Below, in pieces: positions 23,332 to 34,070 of a DNA stretch of 64,000 nt (positions are counted from its first letter, which is position 1; each line of letters begins with the position of its first letter). The stretch is from assembly GCA_905250125.1 (NCBI GenBank), contig CAJNOL010001326.1:1-64000 (forward strand), read 5' to 3'. The notes under the pieces are model-generated. The model searched no databases, had not been told where the DNA came from, and saw nothing but the letters and a program-made list of their open reading frames with translations. Origin of the DNA: Rotaria sordida. Lineage: Eukaryota > Rotifera > Eurotatoria > Philodinida > Philodinidae. Both the position numbers and the translations under genes were made by a program.

Positions 23332-26078
23332 GATCGATTATCTAGAAATTAGCGAAGATAGTCGTAGCTAAACATGCAGTAAAAGGACGAGCATGACTAA
23401 CTTATCTCTTTAGGTCACATATATGAACATGCTCAGAATCGAAGAACTAATAGATTATCATGATCTGTTCGACTGTGTATTCATCCGCGTCTGCTGATCA
23501 AATTGGTGAAGGTTGTGACTGGATGTGACAAACATTTATTTCTCTCTCGTATTTCTTCAATTCTGCTACACGAAACGTCTATTTTGATGCCAATTTGCGC
23601 AGCTTACATCTACACGTAGGCTTCCGATGGTATAGGAGAATGAGTTCCAATTAAGTGAAATGCGCATCTAACTTCCGACAAATATTACAAACGCGACAGC
23701 TGGAATGAGGGCATGTCAGGCAAGAATGGGAAGTACATTCTCATGTTTCGTAGACTTATTTATAGCTAATATGTAGAAGAAACAGAGTCAAATGAGAAAT
23801 TAATGAACTTGACGCTTCTTTCTTTTTTTTGATAACGCTTGCTGGAAGCAACATGATCTGCTGCTGTTTTTTTTTTCGTACTTGATTTATCTCTGTCTCT
23901 CATTCTGAACCGATACTTTCGATGGAAGACTTCACAATAACCAATTAGTTCACCTCTTAACTGCCGTTGCTACTAGTTGAATTACTAGGTCTTCGCCGAA
24001 ATACATACAGCTTTTGTTAACGTGTCACCAATGCATGTGTACGAAAGAGAGAGAACTGTGCGAGTTGTCTGACAGAACTCAATACGTGCTCTTTTTTTTA
24101 TTTCAGAATTTGTTTTGCTCATTTTCTTGCGATGTCACCAAGCGAACGCGAGAAAGTCTTACGTACGACTACGCGCATTAGAAAAAAAGCAAAAAAAAAC
24201 ATTCTTCAAGTAAAAATTTGCAATGGAAGAGCTCAAAACAACAATGTATGCACTTCTGAAGAATTTTGTGTAATTATAAAAAAAGTCATGCGTCATTTTG
24301 ACACAATTTGGCTGATACCATTGGCGGAAAATAGAACGCACTTCTCGGCGAAGTTATTGAAATAATAATGTAAAACATTTCGAACAATTTAAGGACCGAA
24401 ACAGTTATGAGCATTCTTCCCAACTAAAATGACAAACAATCATGTAAATTCGCAGTAAGATGCAGTATATTGCTGCCAATGCTGGAATAAAAATCTATTC
24501 CTAGACTGAACGAACTTGAAGCTGTTTCGATTTGACAAAAAAACCTACATGACATATCCAAGATTTCTACTTTGGAATACATTGTAATCTACTAGTTTTC
24601 CAGAGTTTTTCCAGAAAAACTCATACTTCAAAGGATAATGTGTGAGTCCCAGCCATCAAAGTTGTTCATGCTTCTCTACAACCTTGTAACGTGAAATATA
24701 TGACTATCTAACATCGATCAGTATGTACGACACATTTGTATAACTTCTAAATTAATTTTCTGGTAGAATCGGATGATGAACAAAAACTTGATGTACAAAG
24801 TCAAAATTCAAGAAAGCTCGCACAATTTTCAAATCCAATAGGAAACTGCACTCTAAAACTTCACAGAGTCGAGTTTTTAAAAACTTTTGAACTTACTTTT
24901 TTTGAAATCGATGCATGTTTTTCTCTAGAGGGAGAGAAAAGTTTTTACCATCGTATCAGTATTTGCCTATTCACTTTCTTGTCGGATCACTTGACAATTA
25001 ATTACAGATTTTGTTTTGTTGCATTATTAACTATTTATGAAATATTCAGTCTACCGTTCCAAACATCTCTGACCCTTATGCTAGTTTTACTCAACCGATT
25101 CTATTTAACAAAATCAATCTTGCGAAATGAATAGTTCCGATCTTACCACTGTGAGTTTCTGTCAGATCGTCGATATTATTTTCAGAACGAAACACGTGGA
25201 TGCATACAAAAGAGACACAAGGGAGTGCCGAATAGAGATCAGCGAGAACACCATGGCTCCCATACTCCCGACCTTGCTGGAGCCGGATTGGAGTCGAGGT
25301 CGGGACTGGGGAGAAATGAAAGTAATTTTCGGATTTTTGGGCTAAAAAGTTTGACCTCGCTGATCTGTAGTGTCGAGCAAGGTAAAAAGAAACCACGCCA
25401 AGAGTGATTACATAGCATTCGTATAAAAATACTCTGTCTTTGGCAATGGAATCCTAGTGTCGTCCTCCAAAACGCAGTCTGTTTTTGTAGCGTTCACTAG
25501 TGTAGATGCAATCGTATAGATAAAAAGTCATTGTTAATGCTTACTAACAAGTAGACTATAGTGAACAAAAGAAAAAAAACTGATTTTATATTTCCGTACA
25601 TATTCGCAATAGATGATACAGCTGCAGCTGACTCCAAAGCATTGGTTTTCAAGAAACAAAAACATTTTCGTCAGTAATTCGAGTTCGAAATCATGTATAG
25701 TCAATATAATAGTGACAAACTCTATTCACTCACCTTCGAATGTGTGTTGAGCGACTTATTTTCGTCTTTCTTCTATTACAATCATGTGGAGAACGGTTTA
25801 TAAGTAAACATATTTATATTCATGTTTAGCTTGTAAAGAAAAGAAAAACGACATTACAGGTGTTTCGTTGCGACGGTGTGAATTTGTCTCCTACAGCATG
25901 CACTACGTCATGAATGGGGGCTACATAAATTTCTCTCGATCTTCTATTTATTTCAAATAAATATCGATGTTCGTCACTATAATAACTTTAAAAGTTTCGG
26001 AGTTACATGAAAGTTACACAAATCTCAGAGTCAGCTTTTTCCGTTGAGTAACTTTCATACATTCAAGAACATTGTACA
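23332..26078. other. Less AT-rich intergenic region
   Basis: It includes the DGK 5' flank. A 77-codon ATG-initiated frame at 24132-24365 (+) has a basic N terminus but no recognised domain or splice context. A small palindromic element lies at 25233-25369. No other gene was supported. Confidence 0.5.
25233..25369. mobile_element. Small TA-flanked GC-rich MITE
   Basis: A 137-bp element. TA is followed by GAGATCAGCGAG at the left; the right end reads CTCGCTGATCTG then TA. The inner part holds CTCCCGACCT pairing with AGGTCGGGAC. TA flanks and TIRs fit a non-autonomous Tc1/mariner-like element. Confidence 0.5.
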
Positions 26079-26580
26079 TTGATTTGTCGTTATCCTATTG
26101 TTCCTTTTGATCGAAGAAAAACATCCTCAGAAGTTCAGAACAAGCCATCAATCAACGAATGGCTTGTATGTCAATATAACAGACATCCTTTTATTGATTC
26201 CCTAATATTGACTTCGTGTGATCAAACATTCTGTCGCGCATGCATCGAGTCCAATCAAAGACTTTGTCGGTCAATGATTTGATTTCGGCGGATTCAACTC
26301 TGCACAAAACGTTCGATCACCTGGTTGTTAAATGCAATGATTGTGATCATAAGAATATTTAACCGGACATTTTTGACGACCACGACGAACAGCTCTGCTT
26401 GACACCAATTATTACTTGTTCTGCTTCTGACATTAAGTGTCCGTAGACGGAACCGACTAATTAACTGAAGCAACACATTATCTCCTGTGCTTACGAACAA
26501 ATCCGACCTATGCTTGTCAAGCTCATCACTAAGAGCGATCATTTCAGAGAAAGATGTAAACAGCTTGAAACTATAATCAA
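26079..26580 (+). pseudogene. Decayed RING / TRAF-zinc-finger gene
   Basis: 26160-26280 reads as a RING-like segment, with CQYNRHPF and then SCDQTFCRACIE, the second half of a C3HC4 finger. Downstream, in broken frames, are KCNDC, then HIISCAYEQIRP and a coiled-coil-like stretch with FREKCKQLE. This is the layout of RING-TRAF-type ubiquitin ligases. The Cys ligands are incomplete and stops separate the blocks (for example after RSMI at 26280), so this is judged a dead host gene. Confidence 0.6.
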
Positions 26581-26810
26581 TCAGCGTGAGATAGGTATAT
26601 GCCTAATTTAAACATTTCTGTAGATCTAATAATGTGGCGAACTTCATGCAGATAAAAAGATACAAATCATTTACTACTTATTGTATTGAATATAGAAAAA
26701 CGAGTTTGAAACGACGAGACTTTAACAAATCGATATGATAGATCTGAAATTTTGTCATCTATTCGATCATGGAACGTGCAGATTGGAGCCCAACTATGGT
26801 ATTGTCAGTA

Positions 26811-26830
26811 GGGTGTGGGTTTGGGGTGGG
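26811..26830 (+). other. Four-G-tract motif (potential G-quadruplex)
   Basis: GGGTGTGGGTTTGGGGTGGG has four runs of at least three G with 3-base loops or shorter, the canonical quadruplex pattern. It also contains TGTGGG, the repeat unit reported for bdelloid telomeres. Similar motifs recur at 27885-27896 (C-rich strand) and 60752-60802. Confidence 0.6.
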
Positions 26831-27096
26831 AGAACAAGACTCTTTCTCATTTTAATTAATAGGTAAACGTGCATCATTTGAAAGAATAGATAATGAGTTA
26901 AAAAACTTAGAATGATAATTTGACCCAGAATATAAGTATTACAGCTAAAATTTACGTCGTTTTCAACATTTAATACTCCTTGTAGATCATGAAAGAAATG
27001 AATTAATGTAATCATAATAATTTAAATAAAAAATAAATTATAACTTTATACGACCCTCACAGCATTCACAAATTTAAACTTATATTCTATCACTCG

Positions 27097-27346
27097 AGTG
27101 TGGATGTGGATGTTACTTATGAGAACAATAACATGACACACTCACACCCTTTGATTGGTCGACAGCGGACCAATCAGATCATTCAACTGATCATGGTGAA
27201 TTTCTCCTATCTAATTGCTTTTATCGGTGATCCTAAGTTGGTTGGCTGAAATAGGAGATCTCAGAAAAACACTTATCACTCTTGAACGAAGAGTGTGGAT
27301 CTTCTCTTCTCATTCATCCATCCCCAGATCCACAACCACACTGTCC
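27097..27346. repeat. Candidate MITE with GTGTGG-type ends
   Basis: The left end AGTGTGGATGTGGATG matches the reverse complement of the right end, read as AGTGTGGTTGTGGATC. About 250 bp lie between, including a perfect 9-bp hairpin at 27152-27176 (TGATTGGTC / GACCAATCA). Loose matches to the end motif occur near 54240 and 62750. No clear target duplication was defined. Confidence 0.35.
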
Positions 27347-28159
27347 CAAGTAGATGTTTCATATAAAATAAAATAGCATATTTCTTTTGAGTTACTAGTA
27401 AATATTGACCAACACTATCATTCTTTAAAAAAACTGCAAGCTAACAAGTTAATTAAAAGAAGTTGATTTAGTATTCTTCCGTCTTTATCACATTGTTCAA
27501 TGTTCTAACAAACATAAAGACAATTGTATTAGCGTCATCTATCGTGATATGTCTCATATGATGAAGGACAATTTACTGCACATCGATAAGAGCTTTGATT
27601 GATGTATAACGTATTTATGCATGACTTCAGTTTTGAGTAATAATAGGAAGACTAAACAAAAAAAAGAAAACTTCTTTTACATTTTTCTCAAAATAAATTT
27701 TTTCGTTAATGATCGAACTGCACACACGTTTTTTCTTAATATACTTTATTCAAAACAGCTAGATATTTTTTTGATCGATAAGTATATGCATAGTCGATCA
27801 GATGAGAGAAAGGAATTTTTCAATTAATCGTCAGTGTTAGAGAAGGATGAATATGAGTGTGGATTTATATCTTGTCTCAACTCACACACCCACACCCTAT
27901 GTTTCATATTCTGTTTATACATGATTTCATACGATTATGAGTCATCGATCAGATAACTATTCAAAAACAGGTCTAACTTATGTGTCACCAAAAATACAAT
28001 AGTATACCATGATAAAATAAAGGCGAGAAGTCAGCGAGTGTACAATATTGACCTATAAAATATGATCGTTAGTTAACTAAAAAAAAGTTTTCAGTTCTGA
28101 TACTTGCGCGAGTGTACTCAACATCTGCACTCTTCCATATTATTCTTTCTTTTTTTAAT

Positions 28160-28409
28160 TCGACTCTTGATGTGACTGTCCTATCCGTTCATATGCATTC
28201 AAATGGAGGTGGTCATAATCAAAGAGGTTCATCCTGATCATGGCAATAAAACGCAGGGAAATGTAATATTTATATCAGATGATTTCTCTTCTCATCTACT
28301 ACAGGACCATAAAGATAATGGTGGTCCTCAACTAGGTATATTTTTGATTGATAATTTCAACATTACGTCTATTAATAATGTTTTTTCTCTTAATACGAGG
28401 ATCTGGTAA
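28160..28409 (+). pseudogene. H gene, copy B
   Basis: It retains exon-2 sequence (a hydrophobic stretch, then VHMHSNGGGHNQ) and the conserved C-terminal block: HGNKTQGN, FISDDFSSH, then FLIDNFNITSINN, ending at 28409. The equivalent of exon 1, with its ATG, is missing compared with copy A, and the leader and the C-terminal block lie in different frames. An ATG at 28203 could still give a 68-residue product without a signal peptide. The conserved frame downstream argues that the ancestral gene was coding. Function unknown. Confidence 0.55.
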
Positions 28410-28662
28410 TCACTCATGATCATAGATTTTTCGAATTCATATGCATTTCTTGTCTAAACAATGTTCACTAAATTGTTCTATTAAAAGAATGATCTTTTTT
28501 TCTCGTTCTGCCAGTTATGATGTTTAACAGCAATACTTATTAAAAAATAGTGAGAACAATTCCTATTATATATGATTATATGAATTTTTTATTTAATATA
28601 AAATGGATTAAATAAATGAAATTGTATGATAATGAGATATTATTTTGTTCTACGTCTTTTCA

Positions 28663-29073
28663 TCAATATTTATCATTAAAGGAGAGTATATCAGTGAATT
28701 TACGTAAAAGTCGACGACGAGCTTGAGACCATGAACATTTACCATTATCAGGTCGATTGCATCGATTAGTTGAGCAACATTGTACATTAGAAATACCGAT
28801 CAATACATTCTCCAATCTGTTACATAGGTTTTTAGAAATCATTGAATATGCCCATTTTGTAACTCCTGTTGCTTGTTCTCGTTGACTACAAGCTTGATCA
28901 TCTTTTGTACATTTAAAACGATATTTTACACATCTACAAACTTCTCCTGAACCACAATTTTTCATATCAGGTGCTAACATACATCTGGTATCCGTACCCG
29001 TATAGCATTCAATCGATGAAGTAGTTGCAAAAAATAAGCAAAAGACGATAGTAAAAAGTATTCGACGACGCAT
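28663..29073 (-). CDS. Secreted Ly6/uPAR-like three-finger protein (module B)
   Basis: Single exon, 136 residues. The ATG at 29073 opens a signal peptide (MRRRILFTIVFCLFFATTSS), directly followed by ECYTG, as in Ly6 domains. Cysteine spacing fits a three-finger fold: an early C-x(7)-C pair, CGSGEVCRC, KCTKDDQAC, and the hallmark CCSTNRCN near the end. After the last Cys the tail is basic (ARRRLLRKFTD) and not hydrophobic, so a GPI anchor is unlikely and the protein is probably secreted. It is 136 residues, longer than a minimal 70-90-residue Ly6 domain. It converges on H copy B, with about 250 bp between stops and an AATAAA-like signal on the minus strand in that gap. The function of the invertebrate family is unclear. 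Confidence 0.8.
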   Translation of the reverse strand: MRRRILFTIVFCLFFATTSSIECYTGTDTRCMLAPDMKNCGSGEVCRCVKYRFKCTKDDQACSQREQATGVTKWAYSMISKNLCNRLENVLIGISNVQCCSTNRCNRPDNGKCSWSQARRRLLRKFTDILSFNDKY

Positions 29074-29430
29074 TGTATAGTTGAAGAATGAAAAATATTA
29101 AAGGGAATATAGGTTCTCAAGAAAAAAAGCAGTATAATAGCGCTTTTACATATTCTATACTCCTACATGTTAAGGTATGAAAAGAAGTAGTTATTCGTTT
29201 TTGCTATATATATACAGCACTGCATATTGTGTCAACATCACGAATAATTTGTTCTGCTCCTTTGAGTTCTAAAAAAAAATAATTGACTGCTTTTCTTTTA
29301 TCGTATTGATTCAGGGTTAACAGTGAATTCAAGGTCTTGTAACGAACAGAACACACTACTATGTATGTGTCGTATCGAGATTGCAACTTCGACAAAAAAA
29401 GAATTGTCGAAGCTAAACACCAAATAAATA

Positions 29431-31609
29431 TCAATCAATTGATGATATTAAAAATAATGTATAAAATTATAGTTGATTTTACATTTTGGAAAAAAACATT
29501 TCAATCGTTTTTTTTTTGTTAATACTTTATATAATTGTAGATCTATTGTGACGACATTAATGTCTGTAACTAATGAAAGAAATCTCTAGAATACTATGCC
29601 CTGATTTAAACAACACTTGTATTTTATACTAACGGATGGGACAAAAATTCTGGAATAATTTTGTTTATAATATAGAGCAGTGGTAGAATATGGAAGAGAC
29701 TTTATTTATTTTTTATTAGAAAGATCAAATTGTCTAGTGCGAAAGCGTTTTTCAAAAGCTATAAATATCTTAGAACAAAAAAAAACATCGGAAAACTTTT
29801 GTGTGGTATTAAAATAATCGATGTAACATACAAGAGAATAAACAGTAGATAATTTGATTAAAAATCTTAACGGAGAGCAGTAATGAAAAACATTGATGCA
29901 AGACGATACCATAAAAGTGTTCATTTCGACCGTTATAAAATATGAAGAGAATTTCTTTCTTTTTCCACAGCAATTGTGCTCTATCATTACATAGTAAAAC
30001 TTGGATTAGACAAATAAAAATATAACCAATCTAATTAGATGAAAACTTTTCTAAGTTCAAAAAAAAGTTCCAGAAGAGTTTTTCGATACTTTTTGTTCGA
30101 AGATATTTATGACCTTTGAAAAACATTTTTGTGTTAGACACTTGGATCTTTCGAATAAAAAGAAAATGAAATCTCTACAGCATTCCAGCACAGTACTATA
30201 TCTAAAACAAAATTAATGCAGAACTTTTGCCCTCCCTATGAATGAAAAAAATTGCTATGCATAAGGACGAGTTAAACGCTTCTCTGGATCAAACAAACAT
30301 CTCACCTAATTGAGTTTTTAAATGCCCGGTTTCAGTATTATCTATGTATCAATCGAATATGATGTCTATCAGTTAAACTAATCTCAAAGAAGAACATATT
30401 CAACAAATATCATAATAAAAATAATAGATAAAGAGCAACTTTTGACCTTCGGATGTGATCGGCGAGATGTTATAAAGATTTATTTTTTGAGATTTGTTAT
30501 TTATATGGAAACAATTAGATTTATCTGTTGTATCATATTACATATTTTGTCTGTATTAGAAGAAAACTACAGTCTGGAGTATGCATTCTGACCTAATATT
30601 TTTACTATAATTTTGCCCAATGAAATATATTGAACGGCATAAAATAACATCATTTTTGTGTTCTCTATCTTTTCGTTGTTCTAATAATTCATTGATAGAA
30701 TGATCTATTGGAAAAATTTATTTTAACAAATGAATAAAGCTTTCACATAGACACAAGAAAATTTTTCTTTTGATTATAACAATGCTAACTATTCCATCGA
30801 AATCCTGATATGATTTGTTCCGTATTGACCATGACGAGACACTTGAAACCGATAATTAAATGTAACGGTAGACAATTCTATCAAGTTTATTGCATATTCA
30901 ATTAATGATATAAATAATTAATGAACATCCAAATCACAGTAGTCATACTCAATCAGAACTAAAACAATTTGGAAAATCATTACATAATCACGACATTCTC
31001 AAAAATAATCATCATAAATGTATCAATCATAAGGTAGATAAAACAATTAATACTCTTTCTATGAGTGAACAATATTTTTGTCATTCGTAAACTTAATTTC
31101 TCATATATGTTGGTAATGATATTTAACATATCCATACCTGTTTCTTACTTTTTATCAATCTTCTAATCTTTCAATTCGATTTCGTAGCTCGCAAAATTAT
31201 TCGACCGAGTTTAATTTTTTTTCCGCTGTCGTAAACTTAAGAAGAATTAAAAATAGTGATTTAAGTAGAGAATTTTATTTCCAACAAATATCGTTAAAGA
31301 TGACAATGATTGCTAGTTTCTGAAAAATTCCAAAATCAATTTTTAAGGAAGCACAATTAGTAATTATATTTCCGTTTGAATCACCTAGAATGATAGAGCA
31401 AACAACTCTCTGCAAAGTGAAATGATCGATTTTATCTTCAAAAATTCTTATTACAAATAAAATTTTCTACTCAAATCACTATTTCAGTTCACCTTATTGT
31501 CAACGGTACTGACTTAGTAGTTTGATTGAAACGAAATAGAGTAATTCATTTAATGTTTCATATCTTAACAGAAACCAGTAGACGCATAATAAGTCAAGAA
31601 AAAAAGCCA
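29431..31609. other. Spacer between modules B and C
   Basis: AT-rich. Only short frames without domains or convincing splice sites. No repeat boundary was identified. Confidence 0.5.
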
Positions 31610-31849
31610 CAATTATATGATGTGATTAATATTGTATTTATACATGGCTTCATACCATAATGAATTATCGATCGTGTAAACTATTCAAAAAAAAAAGAGG
31701 TATGACTTTTACATCACCAAAAATAAAATAATACATAGTAATAAAATGAAGGCGAAAAGTCAGCGAGCGTACAACAGTGATCTGTAGAATACGATCGTCA
31801 GCATATTAAAAAACAGCATTCGGTTCTGAAGTACTTAAATAATATCTGG

Positions 31850-32187
31850 ATGTAATCGATCATCATGCTCTCTTGTGTAATTGTATTAAACATTTATATT
31901 CTTCAATATTATTCTTTCTTTTTTTCAGTTGATTATTGGTGCGACTATTCTATCGATTCCTATGCATCCAAATAGGGGTACTCATGAATGACAGAGATCA
32001 TCAACATAATGATTTACCATTACATCATGGCAATAAAACACAAAGAAATGTAATGTTTATATCAGATGATTTCTCTTCTCATTCACTACATAATGGTGGT
32101 TCTCGACCAGGTATACTTTTGGTTGATAATTTCAATATTACGTCTATTAATAATGTTTTTTTTTTTCTTAACAAAAGGATCTGGTGA
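31850..32187 (+). pseudogene. H gene, copy C
   Basis: The exon-1 equivalent at 31850 starts ATG but is followed at once by TAA, although a second ATG lies just downstream. The intron and acceptor (ending TTTTTCAG near 31928) are preserved. The C-terminal block is open and close to copy B: HHGNKTQRN, FISDDFSSH, then LLVDNFNITSINN, ending at 32187. The leader frame ends in a stop before joining this block. It may be dead, or use another start such as the ATG at 31987. Confidence 0.5.
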
Positions 32188-32456
32188 TTACCCATGGTTA
32201 TAGATTCTTTGAATTCATCTGCATTTTATGTCTAAACAATGTTCACCAAATTGTTCTACTAAAAGAACAATATTTTTCTCGTTCTGCCGGTTATGATGTA
32301 TAACAGCAATACTTATTTAAAAAACAGTGAAAGAAACAATTTAAATTATATATGATTATATGAGGTTTTTTATTTAATATGAAAAAGTTAAAATAAATGA
32401 AATTGTATTATAATGAAATATAATTTTATTTCTCGTCTTTTCATCAATGTTGACTA

Positions 32457-32846
32457 TTAAACATCGAATAAATCAGTAAATTTACGTAAAAGTCGACGAC
32501 GAGTATTAGACGATGAACATTCAACATTATCAGGTCGATTGCATCGATCAGTTGAGCAACATTCCATATCAGAAAGACTACTGATTGCATCTTTATATGC
32601 TTCACATACACTTTCAGAAGTCAATGAATATACCCATTTTGTAGTTCCTGCTGATTTTTCCTGTTGATTACAAGCGTCATCATCTTCTGTACATGTAAAA
32701 CGATATTTTATACATCTACAAGCATCCCCTGAACCACAATCTTTCGCATCAGGTGCTAACAAACATTCGTTATCCATGCCCAAATAGCATCGAATTGATA
32801 AAGTAGTCGCAAAACATAAGCAAAAGACGATTAATTGATGGAGCAT
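32457..32846 (-). CDS. Secreted Ly6/uPAR-like three-finger protein (module C)
   Basis: Single exon, 129 residues, paralogue of 28663-29073. I chose the ATG at 32846 because it places the signal peptide (MLHQLIVFCLCFATTLS) in register with the other copy, directly before IRCYLG. The upstream extension of the frame has no ATG. Cysteines are conserved: CGSGDACRC, TCTEDDDAC, and the hallmark CCSTDRCN. The basic tail TRRRLLRKFTD is retained, with no GPI-type hydrophobic end. The differences between the two proteins lie mainly between cysteines and are substitutions, so the fold appears to be under selection. It is likely secreted; the ligand is unknown. Confidence 0.8.
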   Translation of the reverse strand: MLHQLIVFCLCFATTLSIRCYLGMDNECLLAPDAKDCGSGDACRCIKYRFTCTEDDDACNQQEKSAGTTKWVYSLTSESVCEAYKDAISSLSDMECCSTDRCNRPDNVECSSSNTRRRLLRKFTDLFDV

Positions 32847-33000
32847 AGTAGAGTTAAAGAAAGTATAGCTTCTCAAAACATACAAAGGTAATATATTGCC
32901 TCTTTTATATATATTCTATACTCCTACACGTTAAGTGTCGTTTTGCTGCAGAATACTGCATGTTATGTCAACATCATGAATAACTTCTTCTGCTCCTCTG

Positions 33001-33949
33001 ATGAGGAGGCATATTTAAGTGCCCCTCTAAGAACAAGTTTAAAATTATTCTATTCGATAGAGACCTTGATGTATATTTTTAATATCAATGTCTTAGTTGC
33101 CATCGCTTAGATCTGAAAAAAATGAGAAAAATAAACTTTTTCACTTTTATGTCCTTTGCTGATATTCTAGCTGTATTGTTTTTTCACTTATATAAGATTT
33201 GCAAGAAATATCAATTTTTAACATAAAACAGCTATCAAAATTGAGTAAGATCCAGCACGAAACAGCTGTTTATCTGTTGCAAATGATGATTTGATTATTT
33301 ATGCTTTCCGTCCGAAGTTCTTTGTTGTTTTCTACCCTTACACGGTCACCATAAACGTTTTGAATACCCACCGTCATAATCTGTATAGTGTGACTCTAAA
33401 CGTCCGTTTACGGAGTATCTAACATGTAGTGAAAGCCGCCATGAGTACTGCTATATGAACATTATACGCATGTAATACTATACAGATTTTATATGATGAA
33501 ATATGATGATTCAAAAATAATACAAAATATTTGGAAGCTTTTTGTCATGGAATATTAATTGGTTTCACTCAGAATTAGTAAAATATCAACACATAAACTT
33601 TATTTTTGCTTTTTTATATGAGGAAAGCGTAGTTTATTCTACCAGCTGCCATCTATGAATAATTATTCTTGGTATGTGATTAGAAAGTACAGTTGTGATA
33701 TTGTTATCTTTGACAGATAAGTGTCTCTTTCATGTCGGATTTTACTCAATTTTGATAGCTCTTTTATGTTAAAAATTGATATTTCTTGCAAATCTTATAT
33801 AAATGAAAAAGTTTATTTTTCTTATTTTTTCAAATCTAAACGAGGTCAGCTAAGACATTGGTATTAAAAATATACATCAAGGTCTCTATCGAATAGAATG
33901 ATTTTAAACTTGTTCTCAGGGGGGGAGGGGGCATTCAAGTATGTTCTCT
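33001..33949. mobile_element. Foldback element with ~220-270-bp inverted ends, inserted in module C
   Basis: The left arm (about 33005-33260) pairs with the right arm (about 33700-33945). Landmarks: AGAACAAGTTTAAAAT, TTCTATTCGATAGAGACC, AAGATTTGCAAGAAATATC and ATCAAAATTGAGTAA, each present in inverted form in the other arm. The end motif is GCATA-TT-AAGTGCCCC-like. The module B counterpart near 29262 shows the empty site. The right arm contains a G-rich run at about 33919-33931. About 430 bp between the arms has no recognised coding. Non-autonomous; superfamily unknown. Confidence 0.7.
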
Positions 33950-34070
33950 CGAGAGTCCTAAAAAAAATACAGATGGTTGGTTTTTTTTTTAATCGTGTTG
34001 ATATAGAGTTAAGGATTATTTCAACGTCTCGAAACAAACAGAAAACATTACTATGTATTCACACCCAAAA

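Larger units (their letters stand above)
26581..27889. other. Intergenic, G-rich motifs and inverted repeats
   Basis: No gene was seen. It holds the G-tract cluster at 26811-26830, the candidate element at 27097-27346 and simple AT-rich sequence up to module B. Confidence 0.5.
27890..29430. repeat. Duplicated module B (H gene plus convergent Ly6-like gene)
   Basis: Homologous over most of its length to 31610-34070 (minus an insertion there) and, for the central part, to 18765-20112. Shared landmarks are AAGGCGA(A/G)AAGTCAGCGAG upstream of H, the H block, the Ly6-like gene, and the far flank with TTACTATGTAT. See the two gene entries inside it. Confidence 0.75.
31610..34070. repeat. Duplicated module C
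   Basis: Third copy of the H/Ly6 module. It collinearly matches module B: upstream flank, H block, Ly6-like gene, then TGTCAACATCA(T/C)GAATAA and CTTCTGCTCCT. Homology breaks at about 33001 and resumes at about 33950 (TCCTAAAAAAAATA, then ATTACTATGTAT). The gap is the foldback element 33001-33949. Confidence 0.75.

Noticed and set aside
24132-24365. 77-codon ATG-initiated frame with a basic N terminus
   Set aside because: No domain, no splice context and no homologous copy in the window; length is within chance for this less AT-rich stretch.
29204-29434. 76-codon minus-strand frame upstream of the module B Ly6-like gene
   Set aside because: The homologous flank of module C does not keep the frame, so it is conserved as DNA of the duplication and not as protein.
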